A stretch of 60,000 nucleotides of DNA from Adiantum capillus-veneris. Taxonomy: Eukaryota > Streptophyta > Polypodiopsida > Polypodiales > Pteridaceae. The notes under the pieces were generated by a model. It was not told where the DNA came from and searched no databases. It saw only the letters and a program-made list of their open reading frames with translations. Below are positions 45,365 to 55,811 of the stretch, one piece after another. Each line of letters begins with the position of its first letter. The first letter of the stretch is position 1. The stretch is from NCBI GenBank assembly GCA_014529385.2, contig CM043953.1:111978549-112038548 (forward strand), given 5' to 3'. The position numbers were made by a program, and so were the translations under genes.

Positions 45365-46775
45365 ATGTCTACCCTAGGTTCAAACGCAGCTTACACAAGC
45401 TTGGAGATCCCGACGATAGAGGAATATCCTCCCACAATGGATCTTCCAAACTTGCAATTGATAAAGATCCATCTTGTTGAGAGAGTTTGGATGATTGGTC
45501 ATGAGAGTGAAGGACTATATAGATACATTGACGACAATGAGGTCAATCTTTATAAGTGCTCAGATCCGTACCTAGAAGAGATAACGGATTACAAGCTCTT
45601 ATATGTCTACACATATGGAGTCGACTGTCGATGGAGATCTATAGTTGTCGACAAGTATGGACGAGAATACAGAGTTGTAGAAAGCACAAATCCACAGACT
45701 ATACTAGAAAGAGGTGGATATTTGGTCAATGAAGGACCACAAATGCCTCCACCAAACACGAGAATTCCTGTAGGAACTCCAGGAAGAGAGCCACCAGAAT
45801 TCCCTTCAAGAGTGATAACGAGAGAAGGATTGGGAGAGTCTCTGGTTAGACTTGTAGACAATCGACGAGTTAGACCATCCCAAGTCCATAAATGGGTAAA
45901 CAGAAAATACTCCAGAGATAAAGATCCGAGAGATCACGTAATGGCTTTTAGAGCAGAGGAAGTTTCAGATTTTGCGACACAGTTTGCAGGATTTGGATTG
46001 ACTCTAGAAGATGATGCAGCTACATGGTTCGACTCGGTGGAAAAATGGGATTTTGAGACCCTAGATGAGCTATTTGAGGAGTTTATTGAAGAATTCTTGC
46101 CAAAAGGCATTACTCACAACACGGTCTCACAAATCCATAGATTCAAACAGAAAGAGGATGAATCAGTACGCAAAGCATCATTACGGCTCAAGAGATATGT
46201 TAAGCTCTGTCCGAGAGCTGATCTTTATCCAGGGAATGAGACATGCGGGCCTTCAAAAGGATCTGCACATGATAAGGAGGATGACGCTAAACGAGTTGAT
46301 CAAAGAAGCTCTTTATCTAGTAGATAACTGTGAGGGATACAAAGAAAAGGACTTAAAGAGTCAAGGAAATGACACATACTCTCAGGACAGTGTTTCACAG
46401 ATAAGTGAGTCCATTGACAAGCCAACGACACCTATTGATCAAGAAAAGCTTATCGAGGACTTGGTCAAGAGGTTGATTTCTCTTGTAAGGTTTGATTCGG
46501 GAGAGCCAAAGTGGTGTGAAATTGAGAGAAAATGGACGAACCATACAGAGGAAGAGTGCTATTATAGCATGGAAAATTCTAGGGAGAGGTATGTACAACC
46601 TATTCTAGAAGCACCTACTCAACCTAGATACATTACGGGGAAAGCGCCAGGACAAGTAGGAGTTTTAAGGCCATAGCTTGTCTTAGGACAACAACCTCCG
46701 CTACCAGGTGCTAGAATGCCGGTAACATGCCAATGATGGAAGCATAAAATAAACCAACGCCAATACCAGCTACAA
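45365..46775 (+). pseudogene. gag: Element A gag capsid
   Basis: It starts MSTLGSNAAYTSLEIPTIEE and has an N-terminal region of about 190 residues rich in aromatic and acidic residues that I do not recognise. A retrotransposon capsid region follows (about 45955-46330: AFRAEEVSDFATQFAGFGLT, DAATWFDSVEKWDFETLDEL, FEEFIEEFLP). A frameshift near 46240 moves the continuation to another frame (IRRMTLNELIKEALYLVDNC, open to 46676). A TAG at 46674 lies before a Gly/Pro-rich linker. The capsid supports assignment as a Ty3/gypsy-type gag. The gene is inactive as it stands. Confidence 0.82.
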
Positions 46776-48409
46776 TGTGGTATAGAAACCAAAGTGAGTG
46801 CTACCCTTCGGAGCAACAAAATGTGAGAGAAACACATGGAGTGGTGAGGCCGATACAACCTCCACCTCCTGGGTTTCAGGCGAAAGAAAGAAGGTATGAA
46901 ATGGACGAAAAGAAATTGCGATTCATTGCAAATAAGGGCTTATCTAGGTCAAAGCTTGCTTATAGCCAAGAGGAAATGCTAAAAGAATCTCCTCAACCAG
47001 AGACAGATTGTCACAAAAGTCGTGACAACCACTTGGTCAAACAATGTCCTCAAACGGAGATCACTGAAGTAAATGCCTATTGTCTTTAATGTGGCATCTC
47101 TCACTTGATCCCTGATTGCCTGAAAAACCCAAACCAAATCAGGAAAATCAAGACAAATGTATCAAGGATTGTTCGACTACCTAGTAGCTCACAAAATGAA
47201 AATGGTGTACCAGTTCAAGTGGTTACGAGAGCACAAGCTCAAAAGAAAGCTGATGAGAATCCAGAGACAAAGAACACAGAAAGTGACACGAGTCCAAAGA
47301 CAGATGATGGACCAAAGACAAACGCACCTAGTTATAAAACCATGAGCAAACTAAATAGTTCGAAAGCTAGAAAGACTAGGATGAAAGCACTCATGGAACG
47401 AGAGCAAAAATCCCTAGCTCAGAAGCTTACCGAAGCCGAGGAGAAGATAAAACAACATGAGGAAAAGGAGGCACCTTCTCTTACACAGATGGTTAAACCT
47501 CTAGAAGAACCATCCACGGATGAGAAACCAAGAAGTGCTAGTTCAGTAGGATCTGTGTTGGTAGAGAAGGTTAATGAGACATTAGATGCCCTATTGAAAG
47601 CCGATGATGTGAGGCTCAAAAACAACCAAACCCAAGAACACAGGTGGATGACATATCCCTATGCGGAACTAGAAAAGCAAAGTTTTGAAATGTGACAAAA
47701 AATGATTCAAACAGCACAAGCTTTACTAGAACCACCACTTGCAAAACCTGAGGATGTGATCCTTGTCATGCCTACACAAGTAATCCAACCAAACTAGGAA
47801 CTAAAAGAGCCAGATTCTAGTCATAAGCATAGACCAAACCTCAAAGACCCAGCATTAGAACCAAGGATAGTACTGAATACCACGGATAACTCTTTCGACG
47901 AATTTCACCAAGCTATACCTGAGGATTGTAAAGAGATAGATGGTTTTGATGAATTATGGAAACAATTCAGAGAGGCCAATGGAGCCGATGACCCAAGAAG
48001 ACGAGTAGACAAGACTGGTGATGAACGAGGAGTGTTTCTACCACCAATAGAGGAATTTGTGACTGTATCTCAAATGAATCTAGAAGTGCGATCGTATTGG
48101 GGCAACAAAGGATCTGTACAATCTATGGATAGTCAACCCCATTCGCTAAGAACACTACCATCCTACATGGGAGAGTACGAGACCAAGTCAGATGTGGTTG
48201 GAGTCCCATCAAAGGGACTGTCTCCCAACAAGGCCATCGATTCAAAGGGGCTAGTAGATATTCTATCTACCCCAGTCACCTGTACAATAATGTTAGCAGA
48301 GTTGCTCAGAATAAGACCAGACATGTGGGCTAATGTGGGTAGATGTCTAGATAAATTTTGTGTAAAAACCCCAATGACTCAAATCGAGAAAGGCATCAAA
48401 GAGCTTTAA
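46776..48409 (+). pseudogene. Element A nucleocapsid-like region and coiled-coil linker
   Basis: Two zinc-knuckle-like motifs lie in tandem. CHKSRDNHLVKQC (about 47011-47049) has its second Cys changed to Ser. CL*CGISHLIPDC (about 47084-47119) has a TAA inside. Both use C-x2-C-x3-H-x4-C spacing. A Lys/Glu coiled coil follows (47380-47460: EREQKSLAQKLTEAEEKIKQ). The same frame continues past stops at 47693 (TGA) and 47795 (TAG) to the segment 48032-48409 with TIMLAELLRIRPDMW. A TAA at 48407 separates it from the protease. Stops fit Gln or Arg codons changed by C to T. Confidence 0.7.
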
Positions 48410-49045
48410 ATGCCTCAACTAAATACTAGGCCAGTGCCATTAAACAAGGTAGGCGAGTATTACAAGGGAGAAGGTGGAAACACCACCCTTCCTATGGAAT
48501 TCAATGGTATAAAAACCATGGCAATCCTTGACAGTGGAGCTGGTGTGGCCATTGCAACCAAAGAGGTTTGGAAAAAATGGGGAAAAACTGCATTGATATC
48601 CACACGAATGACCCTGCAGCTTGCAGACGGACACAAGGAAAAGCCCCTAGGACTGCTAGAAAAAGTACTTGTTACTTCTTGTGGCATTGAATATGAACAC
48701 ACTTTTGCTGTGGTTGACTTTGGCAAGAAGAACAACTATGACATCATTCTGGGAATACCATTCATGCGACAATTGAAAATGGTTCAAGATTGGGGTTATG
48801 ACCATATATACCTGAGACATATGGAAACCATAACAAAGATAAACTTGAGGGACCATAGCTATAGGGATGTGATGAGAATACAGGTAGAGGAGTTTGATTC
48901 CGCCACAGTAGCAGGATCAGAACTTCCAGCTTGGTTAGGTAAGCCTAAAGAACTGTGGATGTGTGGAGCTTCACAATGTGGGCGCTTGAAACATGAGGAA
49001 TGTATCCTAGAGCGGTTTATAGAGGATAGGGACTATATCCCATAA
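48410..49045 (+). CDS. pro: Element A aspartic protease
   Basis: A retropepsin-like domain in an intact 211-codon frame. The active site is MAILDSGAGVAIATKEVWKK, with the canonical D-S-G-A, and the C-terminal fold motif is DIILGIPFMRQLKM. The first protease residues appear to be in frame with the upstream gag across one stop, so it was made as part of a gag-protease polyprotein. After the TAA at 49043 the same frame continues with EELEPFGWEHILATLDVCVV and an acidic tail. No RT follows. An active-site-intact protease in an RT-less element fits a role in maturing its own gag. Confidence 0.82.
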   Translation: MPQLNTRPVPLNKVGEYYKGEGGNTTLPMEFNGIKTMAILDSGAGVAIATKEVWKKWGKTALISTRMTLQLADGHKEKPLGLLEKVLVTSCGIEYEHTFAVVDFGKKNNYDIILGIPFMRQLKMVQDWGYDHIYLRHMETITKINLRDHSYRDVMRIQVEEFDSATVAGSELPAWLGKPKELWMCGASQCGRLKHEECILERFIEDRDYIP

Positions 49046-50140
49046 CCATTTTCTAAAGAAGAGTTAGAGCCTTTTGGATGGGAACACATCTTGGCTACTC
49101 TGGATGTGTGCGTCGTGGAGGATGCTCCCACAACAAAGTTTTGTGATGAAAATGGCTATGATGTCGTTCCTTATTTTGCAGTGAGTGTAATCCAGTAAAA
49201 CGAAGAGAACCAGACATCAACAAGCTCTCGAAATAAGGAGCAAACAAAGAAATGTGGAGAATCAAAAGATAAAGAAGACAACGAGTTCTATGACTCTGTA
49301 GAACACTTCGAGATTCAAGAAGATCAATGACCCGGGAATCAATGTCATCGCTACACGAATAAAGTGCATCAAAAGTGGATTCCAAAGTCCTCGGTGAAGA
49401 CACAGCCACCACAAGCATCCTCATACATGGCTCCTAATAAGGATACAAAGACTCAGCTAGGAGGAACACGACCAGAGAAACGAGCTAACAATGCTCTAAT
49501 CAATGGGCTAGAAAAGTCCTCCAAGAAACTACCACCAACGAGAAAACAGATAGTAACTTTCCACTATTAGCCAAAAAATCAAGGGAAAGTACAAGAAATC
49601 AACCTTGCTGAGGATAGTAGTGATAGTTATGAATCTTACGACATCCCCTATCATCAACTCACGCCATCACTATCACCAACCCCTTCAGCAACAACCATGA
49701 CAGGTCAAAAGAACAGGACAACAAGTCAAAGCCAAAAAGCTCGAAAAATTTGGATACCAAAAATCCAGATCGACCAAAAACAGATATGCATCAAGAAGAC
49801 AAAGATCTCTAATGACAAATCACAAGATCCAACACCAAAAAAAAAACAAGGAAAGCGTGCACGAACGGGTAAGAATATCACAAAATTGCAAGCTTTCAAG
49901 TTTGGGCTCCAAAGAAGTTGATTCTAGCACAAAAAAATCAGGAATTCATTTGTATTCCAAAAAAACCACAGTATCAACTTTCAAAGCCTAAATCCCGTCC
50001 CCAACCAAGAGTACAAGGGCTGAAGCAAAGACCACTGTCAACTCACACAACAAAAAGGTGGATCCCAAAGAAGTCTCTTCAAACACAAACGAAGCACGGG
50101 CAGGTATGGGTTCCCAAACGAGAGCCAGCAACAAAATAGC
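49046..50140 (+). pseudogene. Element A C-terminal basic tail with repeated W(I/V)PK motif
   Basis: The protease frame continues across several stops (49043, 49196, 49328, 49568) to about 49920, then shifts. It is Lys/Gln/Ser/Thr-rich and low in hydrophobics. A short motif, aromatic-(I/V)-P-K with a basic residue before or after it, recurs at 49377, 49751, 49951 (Cys for Trp), 50059, 50107 and, in another frame, 50158. This occupies the place where RT would begin in an autonomous element. I do not recognise it as any polymerase domain. An RNA- or nucleic-acid-binding tail is a guess from composition. Confidence 0.5.
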
Positions 50141-51795
50141 CAATAATTGCAAAGAAATGGGTCCCAAAGAAAAACAACAAAACTGCTGTCAGTGCATCGT
50201 CGCTTGAATTCTTACAATTCTTCCTACGATTACAGTACAGTTAGAAGAGAGCAACTCGCTTCAATCAAGCAACAATACAGGAGCTTCAAAGACCATTACA
50301 TTGCTTAGAATAGGAAGCCTCGCCAACAAATGCCAATAAGAAAATTTCTTATACCCACATCTTGCACAACATAAATCTTTTCCATGCATTGACTGTGTAT
50401 GCATAATAGGGCTACATTACAAGGCCTGCATAGGCACAATTTTTAATTGCCCAAGCACAACACATACCCTTTGTGATACCTTGTCGTAATGGATGACTCC
50501 AAATAGGAAGGGGGGAGGCATTCTGAATGCGGACCTAACATTATGACTATCAGAGGGCAATGTTTTGTGAGATGCATTGAAATTTTGCGTTTTATTGAGA
50601 TAATGTTTTGATGAAATTTAGAGTACATGCCCTCATAGTAGTGTTACAAAGGAGTATGGGGACAAAATCCATATATGAGCCCCTAGGGACATGTGTATAG
50701 TGTACATAGCATTTAGATTTCTATTTGAATGATTTTTCTTTTGTTGAGTTGTTTTAAGATTTTCTTTGTTTATTATTAAGAAAAAAATTAAAAAATCCAT
50801 AATCCACATGAAGAAAAGACTGACGAGAGGCCTAAGCACTACAAAGAGAAGAAGGTACAGGGAAACGATGAAACTTCACGAAGTATGTCTCAGCAGCCAC
50901 TACAACAGCCGAAGAACTTGTCACAAAGCAGTGTCAACATGCAATCGACAAGTCATAAAAGTCAGAGTCGAGTAGCTAAGCCACAAAATGAGTGAGGTGT
51001 TAGTACCAAAGCTTCAAGTAATATTTTTTGTGGTCTAAGCGTCTTAGCTATTCTAGGTACTGCTCAAGCTGGAAGAGTTGAGCATATTTACGTTGTGTCA
51101 ATCATGCTGGTATAGGTGAGCAAAAGAGTCGAAGTCTAAGTACTTAAGTCTGGTGAAGTGAAGGAGAAGGTCCAATAGAAACTCACGTACTGAGCACAGT
51201 GAGATACGAGTGGAGAAACTTCTACATCGAAAACCCTTCTTGGAAAGGTGGAAGCTATTGAGACATCTTTTGATGTCACATGTGCTACATTTATTCCTCG
51301 AACACCCATCATCTCCTTCTTTCACATTGCATGCTTTTATTGACAAAATTTCTCATATGCATATAGAGTGGCCCATAAATGGCACTTGCATCAGGCACAC
51401 TTTCCGTGTTTCACCCAAGCACTCACCTTTCATGAACATTGACTTCACGTTCAGCTGCTCAACTCCAATAAGAGTGTATACCAAAGGCATTTTTTTTCCC
51501 ACTGGGTTTTTTCCCTTTGGTCATCCAGGTTTTAGACCCTAATCTAAAGACACCTATCAACATCCTCTTGTACATATTCATTCTACATCAACAATAAGGA
51601 AATGCTACTCAAAATCAATTGACAAATGAATTGGAGCACCAATTTTTGATCATAGCATACTTCTCCTCAATGGCGAGTCAAAGAATGGTCTACAATGACA
51701 AAGCTGCAGACAACACTAACAACATGATAACTCAAGAACAAAGAAGTCCTCAATGACAAAGAGCATACATAAGGGTAATCAGAGGACTTTAAAAT
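50141..51795. other. 3' region of element A without a recognisable gene
   Basis: Only short frames occur (50766-50975 and 51210-51542 on +) with no domain. The sequence is AT-rich and noncoding in style. It lies where RT and integrase would be in an autonomous relative, and none of their motifs was found on either strand. Confidence 0.55.
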
Positions 51796-52325
51796 CTTGT
51801 CCTTGATAATGTGCATCGAATGCTCGACAGGGTTTTGAACCTCAAATTAGAATAATTAAGTCTTGGGTTCAGCGTGACAGACAGACTTTGCATTGGAGTG
51901 AAACTTGGCCTAAAGAAGTTAAGGGTTTAGCCATACAATTTCTACAAAATCCTTACAAAGTTGTCATTGGCTCACAAGATCAGAAAGCAAATCACTCAAT
52001 TCTGTTGATTGTAGAAGTTGTTTCTGAGAATCACAAATACTCCGAATTCACAGATTTGTTGGAGCAAATGATGGATGGAGCTTTCTCTATCCATGATGAT
52101 AAGAGTCAAGTTAAATGACATTGGCTTATTTTTGAATTCAAATCTGGCAGTAGACCTATAATGTAGAAACAGATGCTGCAGCTCCGAGCGTGGATGTGAA
52201 AGACATAAATTTCGTCATCAATTATGATTTTCCTGAATCATGTGAAGACTATGTACATCGGATTGGACGAACAAGACAAGCCACTGCAAAGGCTATAGTC
52301 TATACTTTCTTTCCAACAACAAAAT
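51796..52325 (+). pseudogene. Captured DEAD-box RNA helicase fragment (DDX5/DBP2-like)
   Basis: DEAD-box helicases unwind RNA with ATP. Reading with frame changes, motif II appears as LVLDNVHRMLD (family DEADRMLD), followed by GFEPQIRIIKSWVQRDRQT. Motif III is HWSETWPKEV (family SATWP). NPYKVVIGSQDQKANHSI and IVEVVSENHKYS follow (frame 51888-52118). Motif V is [20 protein letters not shown] and motif VI is HRIGRTRQA (family HRIGRTGRA) at 52256-52282. The region between MMDG and SIHDDKSQ lacks about 30 residues that normally contain motif IV. No introns interrupt it, so it looks like captured mRNA. It ends about 60 bases before the polypurine tract, inside element A. Catalytic residues are lost, so no helicase activity is expected. 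Confidence 0.88.
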
Positions 52326-52383
52326 GACAGCAAAGACCACATCGCCATCGACAATCAGGTCATGTCGAGGACGACATGAATGC

Positions 52384-52395
52384 AGAAGGGGGGAA
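52384..52395 (+). other. Polypurine tract of element A
   Basis: AGAAGGGGGGAA directly precedes TGTTGACC of the 3' LTR. Confidence 0.9.
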
Positions 52396-52838
52396 TGTTG
52401 ACCGCTGGGTCAACAAAACAACATAACTCAAGTTTCGTACCAAAGTCTTATCTTTTGCGAGTTATGAAATGCTGCAGATTATGGCTATAAATGTCATTTG
52501 TAATGAGTAATTATTCTAAGTTTCAGAAGACGGGGTGCAACGGAACTTCCAGATTGTAAATACAAAGCCATTTGACCCTTTCAACCCCATTTTTGGTTAC
52601 CTAGGTCATTTTGTAAAGAAGACTTCAATCATAATCAAAACTTTAGCGCTGCCGTCTACTGTGTGTGAGAGAGAAAGAGAGTGAGCGTGAGCTTTATCCT
52701 CTCGCTACGCCTGGCTCGCTCAACACATTGGAGATCCGACTGCACCATTGTTGTAGGTTTGAGGAGAGCTATGTGACAACGCCAAGCATTCCACGCGAGA
52801 CGAAGCGCACACGCCGACGCATCTACGAGCTATTTGTG
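52396..52838 (+). repeat. 3' LTR of element A, truncated
   Basis: It matches the first ~445 bases of the LTR at 28715. The AACCTAAGG-to-TATA part is deleted near 52595. It stops at GTG (52836-52838), where the sequence becomes that of X (27111 onward). Confidence 0.9.
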
Positions 52839-53794
52839 AGGATGTGGGAAGGTGGGCTGCAAAAGAGATCAGGGGACCCATAACTAAGAACCCTGCAAGG
52901 AAAGAAGCATAGGACCCCACAAACTTTCTTGAACGCATGTATGCAGAAGCAAAAGCTCCAAAATTAAAAGAAGCTCAAGAAGATGAGAGGAAAGCAAGAG
53001 AAGATGCATCCGAACAACAAAGACAAGTGGAGGCCACGGAGCAAAGCGAGACACATCACGACCAAGGGGAAATGTCTCCAAAGTCTACCTCACCTGCTAT
53101 GAAGCAAGAAGACCACCCAATGCGGAGCCCTCGCCCTTCACCCACAGCTAAACCTAATGAGGGCAAGCAAGCCAAATAAAAAGAGACTGAACACTAGGAA
53201 GAGGCATCAATAAATTTTGAGCAATCTAAAGAAGCATGAACATAGACAGATTCTTCTAAAACCACCCAACAAGAAACGGCCGACGCATCCACAAAGCCTC
53301 AAGAAGCAAAACCAACCAAGGCAATTGCAACACCTCAAGGAGGAGTACAACCCCCACCGCAACCACAAGAAATCACCACATAACCACCCAAGCAGCCACA
53401 AACTGAAACTGTTGTAACATTGAGGCAGCCTACAAATTTTGAAGAGTGGGAGACAAATGACAAAGCATCCTGCAAGTAAATGCATATGCCAAGTAGATGT
53501 AGGTGTGATGACAAAAAAAATGCGAATAAAATCACTTAGCCGTAGTGCTAAGGCTAAAGAGCTCGAAATGGTCATCAATACTCTACAAGGAGAGTTAGAT
53601 GACATGATGAATATCATCTTAGATCTACAAAGACAAGTCCAAGAGCTAAAAGCTGAAGCTGAACAACACCAGCTAGCCAAAGAGAAGCAACAAAAAGAAA
53701 TGGAGGAGCTAGTAGAACTTCTAACAAAGTTATTAGATGCATGCAAGACTAAAGATCAACAACTCACAGAGGTGACAAATGAACTGCTGACCAC
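52836..53794 (+). pseudogene. Second copy of the X gag-like region
   Basis: It matches 27111-28070 over its whole length at roughly 94% by eye. It carries the same charged segment (52937-53179), Pro/Gln-rich part and coiled coil (53439-53794, LDDMMNIILDLQRQVQELKA). It starts abruptly inside the gene at a GTG shared with LTR A, so it is the right side of a duplication junction rather than an independent insertion. Several stops interrupt it, for example at 53177, but the coiled-coil frame 53439-53942 is open because of readthrough into the C LTR. Confidence 0.8.
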
Positions 53795-54401
53795 TGACGC
53801 GCTTTGGGGTGGGCAACCAGCGAGGCGACCTCTAAAGAACCCTCAAGGCTCCGGTGTTGCTCAATTGGGGTTGGGGCAACCACAAGCACAACACAACAAC
53901 AAACTGACAGCGAAACCCAAAACAAATAGGGGCACCGCCTAGTTATGGTATGCGAACTAGGATGCAAGACAGATTTTGTCACAACCAAGAAGATGTGCCA
54001 CAAAACACACACAAACAACCTCACACCAAGACACACACAAAATGGACCAGAGAGAGCTAAACCAAAGGGAAGAGAGAGAGGAATGGATCTTTCCTAATAC
54101 CTTATTTGTGACTTGCAAATGGAGATGGTTCATTATGAAGATATCGTAGAGCTTGTACGACACAGGCACACTGTCTTAGGGTGTGGGAGACCTCTCACCA
54201 CAATACCCTCTTACAATGGACACAAAATTGGCAATGAAAATACACTAACACAAGATCAAATGATAAAAACATAAAATACACGTCACCTTGAATTCAACGA
54301 ATCGTATTGCACAAGTGGAAGGACAAAGATTTGAACCTCGATTCACGCCTTTGATACACCAAACCTCAATTTATTGATGATGGAGGAACATGTAAAATAG
54401 T

Positions 54402-55359
54402 TGTTGACCGCTGGGTCAACAACACAAAATAACTCAAGTTTCGTACCAAAGTCTTATCTTTTGCGAGTTATGAAATGTTGCGGATTATGGCTATAAACGT
54501 CATTTGTAATGAGTAGTTATTCTAAGTTTCAGAAGCCGGGGTGCAATGGCCTTCCAGATTGTAAATACAAAGCCATTTGACCCTTTCAACCCCATTTTTG
54601 GTTAAACCTAAGGTAGCCTTAGTATATAAGGTACCTAGGTCGTTTTGTAAAGGAGACTTCAATCATAATCAAAACTTTAGCGCTGACGTCTACTGTGTGT
54701 AAGAGATAAAGAGAGTGAGCGTGAGCTTTATCGTCTCGCTACGCCCGGCTCGCTCAACACATTGGAGATCCAACTGCACCATTGTTGTAGGTTCGAGGAG
54801 AGCTACGCGACAACACCAAGCATTCCACGCGAGACAAAGCGCACACGCCGACGCATCTACGAGATATTTGTGGTCGTAAGTGTATCAAACGATGTCTGTT
54901 TTCTACGTGCTAGTAGTCTATAGAATCGTGGCGAGATAAGCTACGCATAGGTAGTCATAAATTTCAGTTTCGGGCACCTTCAAAATTCTAATCTGTCATC
55001 GTACGTGTTTTCTGCAGATGGGTTTAGAGTGAGGGTTTTGAGTGTAGAAGCTTAGGGACAGGTGTATCCTAGTGAGGGGATGGTGTTCCTTAAGTTTCGT
55101 ACGAATCTGGCATGATTAGGTGAGTTACCTTCCGTATGTGTGTATTTGGCTAGGTGGTGTAGTTGAGAGTAGTGAAGTTCTTGATTGTGGTTTAGTTGGC
55201 CTTCCAGAGTGTTGTATGTGTAGGATGGTCTCAGCCTGACAAGCTAAAGAGATTTCCTCCGTGTGTCTATCGTATCATCTGTGTCCTCGATTGACATTAT
55301 GTTGATCTAGGTAGTGTTTGCATGCACTTCATGGGTGTGTGAGTCGCTCCTGTCCAACA
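54402..55359 (+). repeat. Solo LTR of family A
   Basis: A complete LTR, TGTTGACC...TCCAACA, 958 bp, with the TATA box at 54623. ATAGT is present on both sides (54397-54401 and 55360-55364), and the interrupted C LTR reads through once these are removed. Relative to the 5' LTR it has a short insertion (CTCCTGT) just before the end. The same junction with the C LTR is present at 28710-28715 beside the full element A. Confidence 0.93.
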
Positions 55360-55731
55360 ATAGTGGTTTTGAGATTTTTGAACTCACGCTCTGTCGCTTG
55401 CAATGTGTATCTTGAAAGCTTCTCTCACACCAAAGTGAAGCTCACAAAGTAAAGTGGTTGCTATACCTAAGTCTCTCCTTACGCATAGAGTTTTGGGGTG
55501 TTATGTGATACATTGGGCTTATTTTACAAGAAGGAGAGGGGTCTATTTATAGCTTGGAGACCCTCAATAAGATTATTTGTAAATCCTAATTTACAAGCTA
55601 ACAAATCAGGATTATGATTTTTTCTGAATATCAAGACATTGTGGGCCTTTTTTGTCTACTTAAATCACGGATGTAGGCTCAAAAGAGAGCATTATTGATG
55701 GTAGATAAGGTGAAAGTAGAGTTTTAAGGAA

Positions 55732-55735
<4 letters not shown>

Positions 55736-55787
<52 letters not shown>

Positions 55788-55811
55788 CGAGAGAGAGAGA
55801 GAGAGAGAGAG
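55736..55811. repeat. (TA)n and (GA)n microsatellites in LTR C
   Basis: About 50 bases of TA followed by about 23 bases of GA. The B LTR has a CT run at the corresponding place in the opposite orientation. Confidence 0.95.

Larger units (their letters stand above)
28715..52838 (+). mobile_element. Element A: non-autonomous gag-protease LTR retrotransposon with nested insertions
   Basis: It has a 952-bp 5' LTR (28715-29666), a primer site (29667-29685), a leader rich in a repeated palindrome, gag-protease coding sequence (45365-50140), a captured helicase fragment (51796-52325), a polypurine tract (52384-52395) and a truncated 3' LTR (52396-52838). No RT, RNase H or integrase is present, so mobility would depend on enzymes in trans. 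Removing elements B and D leaves about 10.8 kb. The primer site TTGGTGCCGTTGTCGGGGA is close to the Asp-tRNA-type site of Athila/Tat-like plant elements. The 5' flank ATAGT matches the target duplication of the solo LTR A at 54402. Confidence 0.85.

Noticed and set aside
51888-52118. The 76-codon frame as an independent small gene
   Set aside because: It is the middle of the captured helicase fragment, with homology continuing on both sides in other frames.
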